A DNA stretch of 11,873 bases. Origin: an uncultured Bacteroidota bacterium (GTDB lineage Bacteria; Bacteroidota; Bacteroidia; Flavobacteriales; Flavobacteriaceae). The notes below the pieces were generated by a model. The model worked only from the letters and a program-made list of their open reading frames with translations, had not been told where the DNA came from and ran no database searches. Of this stretch, positions 1-7,020 are shown in pieces (the stretch's first letter is position 1; each line of letters opens with the position of its first letter). The position numbers and the translations under genes were made by a program. The stretch covers positions 1 to 11,873 of the forward strand of contig CAIJFC010000168.1 of the NCBI GenBank assembly GCA_903819815.1, written 5' to 3'.

Positions 1-2685
1 CCAATAAATGCTACTCAAGCATTACAAGGAACAGTAGCTGGGGTTGTTGTTACTAGTGGTTCTGGTGCTCCAGGTTCTGGATTTAATATTAGAATTAGAG
101 GTATTTCTTCAAATTCAAGTAACGCTCCTTACACTTTAATCGATGGATATGAAGGAGATATTAGTTTGTTAAACCCTTCTGATATTGAATCGGTAACCGT
201 TTTAAAAGATGCCCAAGCGTCAGTTTATGGTTCTAAAGGGGCGAACGGTGTTGTTTTAGTGACAACTAAAATGGGAAAGAAGAATTCTAAAGTAAAAGTT
301 TCATTTAATTCTTATTTTGGTTACCAAGAAACAACCAAAAAAATTAGAGTTTTAGATGCTACTGAATATGCGCTTTTATTGAACGAAAGTTATGGAAATG
401 GTGGTCAAGCACTGCCTTATCCAATAGCAACTGGTTTAGGAAAAGGAACGGATTGGCAAGATCAAGTTTTTCAGAAAGCAGGAATTTCAAACAGAGATTT
501 TTCTTTAACCGGTGGTTCTGAAAAAATTACTTATTCGCTAAGTGCCTCAAATATTGCTCAGGATGGGATCATTGGATTGGATAAATCTGGATTTGATAGA
601 AGCAATGCAAGAATATCTTTAGGAATTGATATTTCTCCTAAATTAAATTTCTCTACCAACTTAATTTACACTGATTACAATAGAAAAAGTTTAAGTGAAA
701 ATGGTATTGGTTCCGTATTATTTAATGCAATTAATACTCCAGCAACCTTGAACCCTTACGATTTAAATGGAAATTACACCCTTGTTCCTGCAACTCCTGG
801 TTTTGGTAATGAAGTAATTAATCCTTTGGCTCAAATTGAAAACACCTATAACAATTATAACCAACAAAGAATCAATGGAAATTTTGTATTGCAATACAAA
901 CCAACTAACGATATAAAAATTACCACTAGATACGGTTTTGATTCAGCAAATGATGTTGGAAAATCTTTCAGCAAAAGAATTGATTATGGTAATTCAAAAG
1001 TGTTTAATGTAACAAACAATAGTGTTTCTCAAAAAGCAACTCGTTTTAGTAGTTTTACTTTTGATTTATTTGGAGAATATGAAAAAATATTTTATGAAGA
1101 TCATAAATTTAAATTGACAGTTGGAGGTACTTTATTTGAAAATAAAGGAGAAGGTTTATTTGCAACCGGTTTTAACGTTCCCTACAATTCATGGGAATTT
1201 GCGGATATTGCTTTGGCAGGTGCTCCCACTTTTGTAGATTTGGAAATTGACCCTAACTCATTACCTAGACCTGGTATTGTAACTAATGGATCTTATAAAT
1301 CCACTCCTTATAAAAGACCTTCAATATTTTCTACTTTAGATTATAATTATAAAGAAAAATATTTGTTGTCTTTCATTTTTAGAAGAGATCAATCAAGTAG
1401 TTTTTCTGAAAATAACAGCGTAGCCTATTTCAAATCTATTTTAGGAGGTTGGATTGTTTCTCAAGAAGACTTCTTTAATAAAAATGGAATTGTTAATTTC
1501 TTGAAATTAAAAGGAAGTTATGGAACATTAGGAAATGATGTTGCTCCGTCAAATGCCTACAGATCTCAATTGTCAGGTGAAGGGGTTTATGTATTTGATA
1601 ATGTAATTACTACAGGTGTAGCGGTTGGTACTATTCCTAATAAAGATTTAAAATGGGAATCAGATACCAAAATCGATTTAGGATTTGAATCGAAGTTATT
1701 TGACAATAAATTAGAAGTTACAGCTGATTATTTTAATAATACAAGAACTGATTTAATTATTAATGGTGTACCAATTTCTGGAATTAATGGTGGTTATGCA
1801 CCGGGTTCTGGAGCGCCATCTGTAAATGCTGGTAAAGTGAAAAACTCAGGTTTCGAGTTGGTTTTGAATTATAAAGATAATATCAATGATTTTAAATACG
1901 ATTTAGGATTTAATATTACCACTATCAATAATGAGGTTTTGGAGGTTAAAAACTCTACCAATTATATTGAAGGTGGCGCTTTTGCAATTGGCCAATTGCC
2001 TCCTACAAGAATGGAAGTGGGGCAACCTATCGGAGTTTTTTATGGCTTACAAACCGATGGTATTTTCCAAAATCAAGCGGAAATTAATGCAGCACCTGCT
2101 CAAAATTTAGGATCGCCAACTTCCCCTGGTGATTTTAAATACAAAGATGTGAATGGTGATGGTGTAGTTGATTTTAAAGATAGAACCTATATTGGTAAAT
2201 CAATTGCTGATTATACTTTAGGTTTCAATATTAACTTGAATTATAAAAACTTCGATTTAATTTCTTATGCTTATGCTTCTGTAGGAAATGATCTAATAAG
2301 AAATTATGAAAGAACAGAAAACAAGTTGAACAAACTTAATTATCTATTGGATCGTTGGACTGGTGAAGGAACAAGCAATACAGTCCCTAGAGTAACTACT
2401 GGCGCTTCAAGTAATAATTTATTCTCAAGCTATTTTGTTGAAGATGCTTCTTTTTTAAGAATTCAAACAATCCAATTGGGATATTCACTACCTAAAAAGG
2501 TTATTGATAGCTTTGGAATTTCTAAATTCAGATTTTATGGATCTATTAATAACGTTTATACTTTCTCTAAATACAGAGGGTTTGACGCTACTGCCAATAC
2601 AGGAGATCCAATTGCTGGCGGTATTGATTCCGGATTCTATCCAGCACCAAGAATATTTTCAATTGGTCTAAATGTTAATTTTTAA
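1..2685 (+). CDS. SusC-type TonB-dependent outer membrane transporter (5' partial)
   Basis: The frame is open from the first base, so the gene starts upstream; the 894 residues seen lack the signal peptide, the carboxypeptidase-D-like N-terminal domain and the start of the plug. Visible plug motifs are RIRGISS, a LIDGYEGD segment, DIESVTVLKDAQASVYGSKG and GVVLVTTK (about residues 36-92), which are typical of the SusC/RagA family. The rest is long beta-barrel sequence that ends in GLNVNF, with the terminal Phe expected of a barrel inserted by the BAM complex. An acidic EF-hand-like loop, DVNGDGVVDFKD (residues 716-727), is a likely calcium site, as seen in many SusC proteins. With the SusD encoded 10 bp downstream it should form the pedal-bin complex that imports oligosaccharides using TonB energy. 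Beta-1,3-glucan as substrate is inferred only from the neighbouring GH16 and GH3 genes. A TTG at 166 is internal and is not the start. Confidence 0.95.
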   Translation, partial: PINATQALQGTVAGVVVTSGSGAPGSGFNIRIRGISSNSSNAPYTLIDGYEGDISLLNPSDIESVTVLKDAQASVYGSKGANGVVLVTTKMGKKNSKVKVSFNSYFGYQETTKKIRVLDATEYALLLNESYGNGGQALPYPIATGLGKGTDWQDQVFQKAGISNRDFSLTGGSEKITYSLSASNIAQDGIIGLDKSGFDRSNARISLGIDISPKLNFSTNLIYTDYNRKSLSENGIGSVLFNAINTPATLNPYDLNGNYTLVPATPGFGNEVINPLAQIENTYNNYNQQRINGNFVLQYKPTNDIKITTRYGFDSANDVGKSFSKRIDYGNSKVFNVTNNSVSQKATRFSSFTFDLFGEYEKIFYEDHKFKLTVGGTLFENKGEGLFATGFNVPYNSWEFADIALAGAPTFVDLEIDPNSLPRPGIVTNGSYKSTPYKRPSIFSTLDYNYKEKYLLSFIFRRDQSSSFSENNSVAYFKSILGGWIVSQEDFFNKNGIVNFLKLKGSYGTLGNDVAPSNAYRSQLSGEGVYVFDNVITTGVAVGTIPNKDLKWESDTKIDLGFESKLFDNKLEVTADYFNNTRTDLIINGVPISGINGGYAPGSGAPSVNAGKVKNSGFELVLNYKDNINDFKYDLGFNITTINNEVLEVKNSTNYIEGGAFAIGQLPPTRMEVGQPIGVFYGLQTDGIFQNQAEINAAPAQNLGSPTSPGDFKYKDVNGDGVVDFKDRTYIGKSIADYTLGFNINLNYKNFDLISYAYASVGNDLIRNYERTENKLNKLNYLLDRWTGEGTSNTVPRVTTGASSNNLFSSYFVEDASFLRIQTIQLGYSLPKKVIDSFGISKFRFYGSINNVYTFSKYRGFDATANTGDPIAGGIDSGFYPAPRIFSIGLNVNF

Positions 2686-2695
2686 TCTCTTTAAA

Positions 2696-4171
2696 ATGAA
2701 AAAATATACAATTCTAGCCGCTTTATTATTAGTAACAACCTCAGGTTTAACTGTGTCTTGTTCTAAGGAATTTATAAATGAAGAAGCACCTTACACAATC
2801 GATTCAGAAAGTTATTTCAACTCGGAATCGGATTATAACAAAGCGCTTATCGGTGCTTATGATATGTTGCAATCTTCTTACATCAACGTTATGTTAGGTG
2901 AAATTGCTTCAGATAATACTTTATCTGGTGGTGAAAGTGCTACCGACGTTATTGGCATTCAACAAATAGATGAAATGACGCAAACTGCTGTAAATCCAAA
3001 CTTAAAAGACGTTTGGAACTGGATGTTTGCAGGAGTTCAACGTTGCAACTACATTATGGAATTTAAAGACAAAACTGATTTTGCAAATAAAAATCAAGTT
3101 ATCGGAGAAACTAGATTCTTAAGAGCTTATTACCATTTTGAATTGGTTAAATTCTTCGGTGGAATTCCGTTGAAAGGAGATAAAAGATTCAGTGTGAATG
3201 ATGAAAAAACCATACCCAGATCTTCAACAGCGGATGTTTATGCGTCTATTGAAGCCGATTTACAATTTGCTATTAGCAATTTAAATCCAATCGCTTCTCA
3301 AAAAGGTAGAGCGACTAAAGGTGCTGCTCAAGCGTTATTAGGGAAAGTTTATTTGTATCAAAATAAATTTGTAGAAAGTGCTGCGGTATTAGAAACTTTA
3401 ATTACCTCAAACTCGTATTCGTTAGTAAGTAACTACAATACTATTTTTGAAAATTCAGGTGAGAACAATTCCGAATCCGTATTCGAAGTACAATACACCG
3501 ATGCTGAAGGAGCTAGTTTTGGATGTCTCCAATGTAGTGAAGGTAATGTAGCTGTTGGTTTCAACGGTATTAGAAATTATGTAGGGCCACTTTTTGATTC
3601 TGGATATAGTTTCAACGTTCCAACACAAGAAGCCTACAATGCTTTTGAAACAGGAGATAATAGAAGAGATGTTGCTATTTTAAATATTGCATCTTGGGCT
3701 ACATTAAATACAGGAGTATCTTACGGAATGGGTTACAAACACACCGGGTTCTTTAACAGAAAATACATTGCCCGTCAAGGGGATGCCAATGTTGGTGATC
3801 AAAACTTAACCAACCCAAATAATTATCGTTCTATTCGTTATGCCGATGTTTTGTTAATGGCTGCTGAAGCTTTTAGCCGTTCTGGGAATAATGCAAAAGG
3901 ACAACAATACATTAATGCAGTTAGAGATAGAGCATTTGGTGATACTAACCACAGAATTACACTTACAGGTCAATCATTAACTGATGCTATCTGGACAGAA
4001 AGAAGATTAGAATTATTAGGTGAAGGCCACCGTTTCTTTGATTTAGTTCGAACTGGAAAAGCAGTTGGAAAAATTACTGGCTTTGCAGCAAATAAAAACG
4101 AGTTATTCCCAATACCATTCGAAGAAATTCAATTTTCAAATGGAAATTGGCAACAAAACCCTGGATACTAA
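2696..4171 (+). CDS. SusD/RagB-family glycan-binding outer membrane lipoprotein
   Basis: This 491-residue protein is the surface lid of the SusCD importer. The ATG at 2696 is preferred because it places a standard lipoprotein signal (MKKYTILAALLL) at the N-terminus; an upstream in-frame TTG at 2672 would overlap susC and add eight residues. The lipid cysteine is C22 (LTVSC), followed by SKE, which fits the lipoprotein export signal of Bacteroidota for surface display. Family signatures are ETRFLRAYYHFELVKFFGGIPL near residues 140-160 (helical TPR-like core), YADVLLMAAEAFSRSG, IWTERRLELLGEGHRFFDLVR and the ending FPIPFEEI...NPGY. The length is normal for the family. It follows susC by 10 bp and precedes the next lipoprotein gene by 11 bp, so all are probably one transcript. 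A CLQC pair (C277, C280) is an odd detail. The exact ligand cannot be read from the sequence. Confidence 0.96.
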   Translation: MKKYTILAALLLVTTSGLTVSCSKEFINEEAPYTIDSESYFNSESDYNKALIGAYDMLQSSYINVMLGEIASDNTLSGGESATDVIGIQQIDEMTQTAVNPNLKDVWNWMFAGVQRCNYIMEFKDKTDFANKNQVIGETRFLRAYYHFELVKFFGGIPLKGDKRFSVNDEKTIPRSSTADVYASIEADLQFAISNLNPIASQKGRATKGAAQALLGKVYLYQNKFVESAAVLETLITSNSYSLVSNYNTIFENSGENNSESVFEVQYTDAEGASFGCLQCSEGNVAVGFNGIRNYVGPLFDSGYSFNVPTQEAYNAFETGDNRRDVAILNIASWATLNTGVSYGMGYKHTGFFNRKYIARQGDANVGDQNLTNPNNYRSIRYADVLLMAAEAFSRSGNNAKGQQYINAVRDRAFGDTNHRITLTGQSLTDAIWTERRLELLGEGHRFFDLVRTGKAVGKITGFAANKNELFPIPFEEIQFSNGNWQQNPGY

Positions 4172-4182
4172 AAATTAGAACT

Positions 4183-5274
4183 ATGAAAAATATTAAACTA
4201 TTACTTAGCCTATTCGTTTTGACCATTCTCACAGGATGTACAAAAGAAAGTGAAGAAATAAATTTAGATGCTATTGCGGCACCTACCAATATTTCTGCAA
4301 AAATATCAATTGCTCCCGATAATACAGGAACAGTGACCATTATTCCTATTGGAGAAGGAATTTCACAATTTGAAGTATATTATGGTGATACAACGGTACA
4401 ACCTGCTTTATTGGGTGCTGGAGTTCCAACAACTCATAGATATAATGAAGGAAATTATACTCTAAGAGTTGTTGGAATTACTTTAAATGGTAAAAGAACA
4501 GAAAAAACTTTTCCTTTGGCGATTTCATTCTTTCCACCAACAAACTTAGCGGTTAATTTAACTATTTCAACGTTAAATACAATGGAGATTAATGTTACTG
4601 CAACGGCTGATTTTCAAACGAATTTTAAAATTTATTATGGTGAAAATCCCAATGAAATCCCTGAAACATTTCTAGAAGGAGAAACAAAAACGCACGTTTA
4701 TACCAATCCTGGAACTTACCAAGTTAGAGTTTACGCAGTGAGTGGAAGCGCTCAATCAGCAGTTCCATTTACAAGAATGGTAACTGTTTCAAGATCGGTA
4801 CTTTTACTTTTACCTGTTGATTTTGAATCGACTTCAACACCTTATACTTTCTTGAATTTTGATGGTGGAAATTCTACTAGAGTAGCCAATCCATTTCCAT
4901 CTGGAATAAATACTTCGGCATTTGTTGCTAAAATGATCAAAGGACCCGGACAAGTTTGGGGCGGAAGTTTATTATCACTTTCTTCACCGATAGATTTTTC
5001 AGTTAACAAGAAATTTAAAGTAAAAGTATATTCTCCACGTGCCGGTGCAAAATTATTATTAAAAGTAGAAAATTTAACCAACGGTGGAATCTCATTTGAA
5101 AAAGAGGTAACAATTACAACTGCAAACGCTTGGCAAGAATTAACCTTCGATTATACTGCTATTTCAACAACCAATTCCTACCAAAAATTAGTTTTTATAT
5201 TTGATTTAGGAACTGTTGGAGATGCTTCTGCCAATTATACCTTCTATTATGACTCTGTAATTTTGACTAACTAA
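4183..5274 (+). CDS. Surface glycan-binding lipoprotein with two PKD/Fn3-like repeats and a C-terminal jelly-roll domain
   Basis: This 363-residue protein sits in the SusE position of the PUL. Starting at ATG 4183 gives a clean lipoprotein signal with lipobox LTGC (C19), followed by TKESEE, an acidic surface-export signal. Residues 33-114 and 118-202 look like two tandem beta-sandwich repeats, both with an F-x-(V/I)-YYG(D/E) strand, then TH-x-Y and (N/T)Y-x-(L/V)-RV, like PKD or Fn3 domains. Residues about 209-363 start with LPVDFES and end with a YYDSVIL strand, resembling jelly-roll carbohydrate-binding modules of the CBM4 type. No catalytic motif is visible. The likely job is to capture glucan at the surface and pass it to GH16 and SusCD; the repeats would act as spacers. 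The family assignment of the C-terminal domain is an inference from its shape. The start at 4147 would overlap susD and is disfavoured. Confidence 0.85.
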   Translation: MKNIKLLLSLFVLTILTGCTKESEEINLDAIAAPTNISAKISIAPDNTGTVTIIPIGEGISQFEVYYGDTTVQPALLGAGVPTTHRYNEGNYTLRVVGITLNGKRTEKTFPLAISFFPPTNLAVNLTISTLNTMEINVTATADFQTNFKIYYGENPNEIPETFLEGETKTHVYTNPGTYQVRVYAVSGSAQSAVPFTRMVTVSRSVLLLLPVDFESTSTPYTFLNFDGGNSTRVANPFPSGINTSAFVAKMIKGPGQVWGGSLLSLSSPIDFSVNKKFKVKVYSPRAGAKLLLKVENLTNGGISFEKEVTITTANAWQELTFDYTAISTTNSYQKLVFIFDLGTVGDASANYTFYYDSVILTN

Positions 5275-5309
5275 TTATGAATAATTTTCATAAACTAAAA
5301 AATAATAAA

Positions 5310-6950
5310 ATGAAAAAAATATTAAATATTATATCCATAATTACATTATTCTTCACGGTAAGTTGTCAGGAAGATATTGCCACTTTTGGAACTATTGATA
5401 CACCCTCAAATTTTGTAGTTACTGCCCAAATTTTAGGTCAGAATGCTACTACAGCCCCAAATGGAGATGGAAGTGGAAAAGTGCTATTTACAGCAAAAGC
5501 AGACAATGCAATTTCCTATCGATATATTTTTGGTGATGGAACTACAACCAATGCGCCTTCTGGTATATTTGAAAAAAGATACAATCAAACGGGGTTAAAT
5601 ACGTTTACTGTAACTGTAATTGCAACAGGAAAAGGGGGGGTAGCAGCTACAACAACTTTAGATGTAACGATATTAAGTAATTTTGAAGATCCTGAAGCGG
5701 TACAATTTTTAACTGGAGGTTCTCAAAAAACCTGGTATTGGTCAGCTTCTGAATCAGGTCATTTAGGTGTTGGACCAAATAGTTCTGACGATACACAAAA
5801 TTACTTTCCTCTTTGGTATCAAGCAGCTCCATGGGAAAAAGCAGCTTCACCTGATAGCGCTTGTCTTTACGGGAATGAATTGGTTTTTTCAAAAGTGGGT
5901 AACCAATTAAAATTCCAATTAAACAATCAAGGACAAACCTTTTTTAATAAAGATTTCCAAAGTGTTGCTGGTGGAACTGCCGGTTACGATTTTTGTTATA
6001 ACTACAATGCAGGGGGTTTGAAAAACGTGAATCTAGGACCTTCTGAATCAGTGGTTATGGCAAGTCCTAGTGCCGCAACACGTACTCGTGGCACCATGAT
6101 GAATTTCTCTGACGGTGGCTTTATGGGTTATTATATAGGTCAAAGTTCGTATGAAATTTTATCAATCACTGAAACTAGAATGGTAGTTCGTGCCGTAATG
6201 GGTGGAAATCCAGCTTTAGCATGGTACCATACTTTTACAACAGTTCAACCAACTCAAGATGCAACTGATTATTCTAATTTGGTATTTTCAGATGAATTCG
6301 CTACAGACGGAGCTCCTGATTCTAGCAAATGGGGTTATGATTTAGGTGCTGGAGGTTGGGGTAACGGGGAGCTTCAAAGCTACACGAATAGTCCAACAAA
6401 TGCGGTGGTACAAGGTGGAAATTTAGTACTTACCGCTGTAAAAACTGGAAATTCGTATACCTCTGCAAGATTAAAATCAGAAAATAAATTCGAATTTAAA
6501 TATGGTAAAGTTGAATTTAGAGCAAAATTGCCTGCCGGAGCTGGTACTTGGCCCGCTTTATGGATGTTAGGACAAAATTACGCAACCAACATTTGGCCTG
6601 CTTGTGGTGAAATTGATATTATGGAACACAAAGGAAACCAACCAAATGTAATTCTTGGTTCGGTTCATTACACGGGTCGTTCAGGTGGTAATTCAGTGAC
6701 GTCACGAGTTACTTCAACTAATGTTTCTAGTACTTATCATATATATAAAGTTATTTGGAGTCCTCAATCTATTCGTTTCTTCGTTGATAACGTATTGTTT
6801 CATTCTGTAATTAATACTAATTCACTGCCTTTCAATAGTGACTTTTTCCTAATTATGAATTTGGCTATGGGAGGAACTTTCGGAGGAGCAGTAGATCCTG
6901 CATTCACTCAATCTTCAATGTCTGTTGATTACGTTAGAGTTTACCAATAA
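5310..6950 (+). CDS. GH16 endo-beta-1,3-glucanase (laminarinase-type) surface lipoprotein, PKD plus unnamed domain plus GH16
   Basis: This 546-residue protein probably cuts beta-1,3-glucan at the cell surface. ATG 5310 gives the signal MKKILNIISIITLFFTVSC with lipid cysteine C19 followed by QED; the earlier ATG at 5277 would only add eleven polar residues before the signal. Residues about 24-121 are a PKD-like domain (YIFGDGTTT core, then FTVTVIATG). Residues about 124-311 form a domain without a familiar name, starting EDPEAVQFLTGGSQKTWYW. Residues about 320-546 are GH16: WGNGELQSYT, KVEFRAKLPAGAG, WPALWMLG (from W414), and the catalytic GEIDIME with E434 as likely nucleophile, D436, and E439 as acid/base. 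The extra residue in EIDIME (a beta-bulge) is the form found in laminarinases and not in lichenases. No type IX secretion domain follows, as the protein ends in VDYVRVYQ. A seven-G run at 5634-5640 is notable. A terminator follows directly. Confidence 0.93.
   Translation: MKKILNIISIITLFFTVSCQEDIATFGTIDTPSNFVVTAQILGQNATTAPNGDGSGKVLFTAKADNAISYRYIFGDGTTTNAPSGIFEKRYNQTGLNTFTVTVIATGKGGVAATTTLDVTILSNFEDPEAVQFLTGGSQKTWYWSASESGHLGVGPNSSDDTQNYFPLWYQAAPWEKAASPDSACLYGNELVFSKVGNQLKFQLNNQGQTFFNKDFQSVAGGTAGYDFCYNYNAGGLKNVNLGPSESVVMASPSAATRTRGTMMNFSDGGFMGYYIGQSSYEILSITETRMVVRAVMGGNPALAWYHTFTTVQPTQDATDYSNLVFSDEFATDGAPDSSKWGYDLGAGGWGNGELQSYTNSPTNAVVQGGNLVLTAVKTGNSYTSARLKSENKFEFKYGKVEFRAKLPAGAGTWPALWMLGQNYATNIWPACGEIDIMEHKGNQPNVILGSVHYTGRSGGNSVTSRVTSTNVSSTYHIYKVIWSPQSIRFFVDNVLFHSVINTNSLPFNSDFFLIMNLAMGGTFGGAVDPAFTQSSMSVDYVRVYQ
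5634..5640 (+). repeat. G7 homopolymer tract inside the GH16 lipoprotein gene
   Basis: Seven consecutive G bases lie in the PKD-domain codons for residues K108-G109-G110-V111. Such a run stands out in AT-rich DNA. With six G the next codon becomes TAG at once; with eight G the frame also reaches a stop within about 17 codons. It is therefore a possible slippage site, but also a possible sequencing-error site. The frame as given is intact. Confidence 0.9.
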
Positions 6951-6961
6951 AAAAAATATTT

Positions 6962-6997
6962 AAAACAACAAGTAGTTTCAAACTGCTTGTTGTTTTT
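6962..6997 (+). terminator. Intrinsic terminator between GH16 A and GH3
   Basis: An inverted repeat of about 15-17 bp, left arm AACAACAAGTAGTTT (6964-6978) and right arm AAACTGCTTGTTGTT (6980-6994), with a single G-U wobble and only C6979 between the arms, is followed by a run of five T (6993-6997). The real loop would open to a few bases. It begins 11 bp after the GH16 stop codon and ends 23 bp before the preferred GH3 start. It should end or reduce transcription coming from susC-susD-binding protein-GH16 A. Confidence 0.85.
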
Positions 6998-7020
6998 ATG
7001 AATTTATGAATTATCAGTTA

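Noticed and set aside
4074..4340. Minus-strand open frame of 88 codons across the susD/binding-protein junction, and similar antisense frames in the GH16 and GH3 genes
   Set aside because: They lie opposite well-supported genes, have no family signatures and read as reverse complements of conserved coding sequence.
6998..7009. Three-codon ORF ATG-AAT-TTA-TGA overlapping the ATG at 7006
   Set aside because: It could look like translational coupling, but it follows the terminator T-run directly and is too short to separate from chance.
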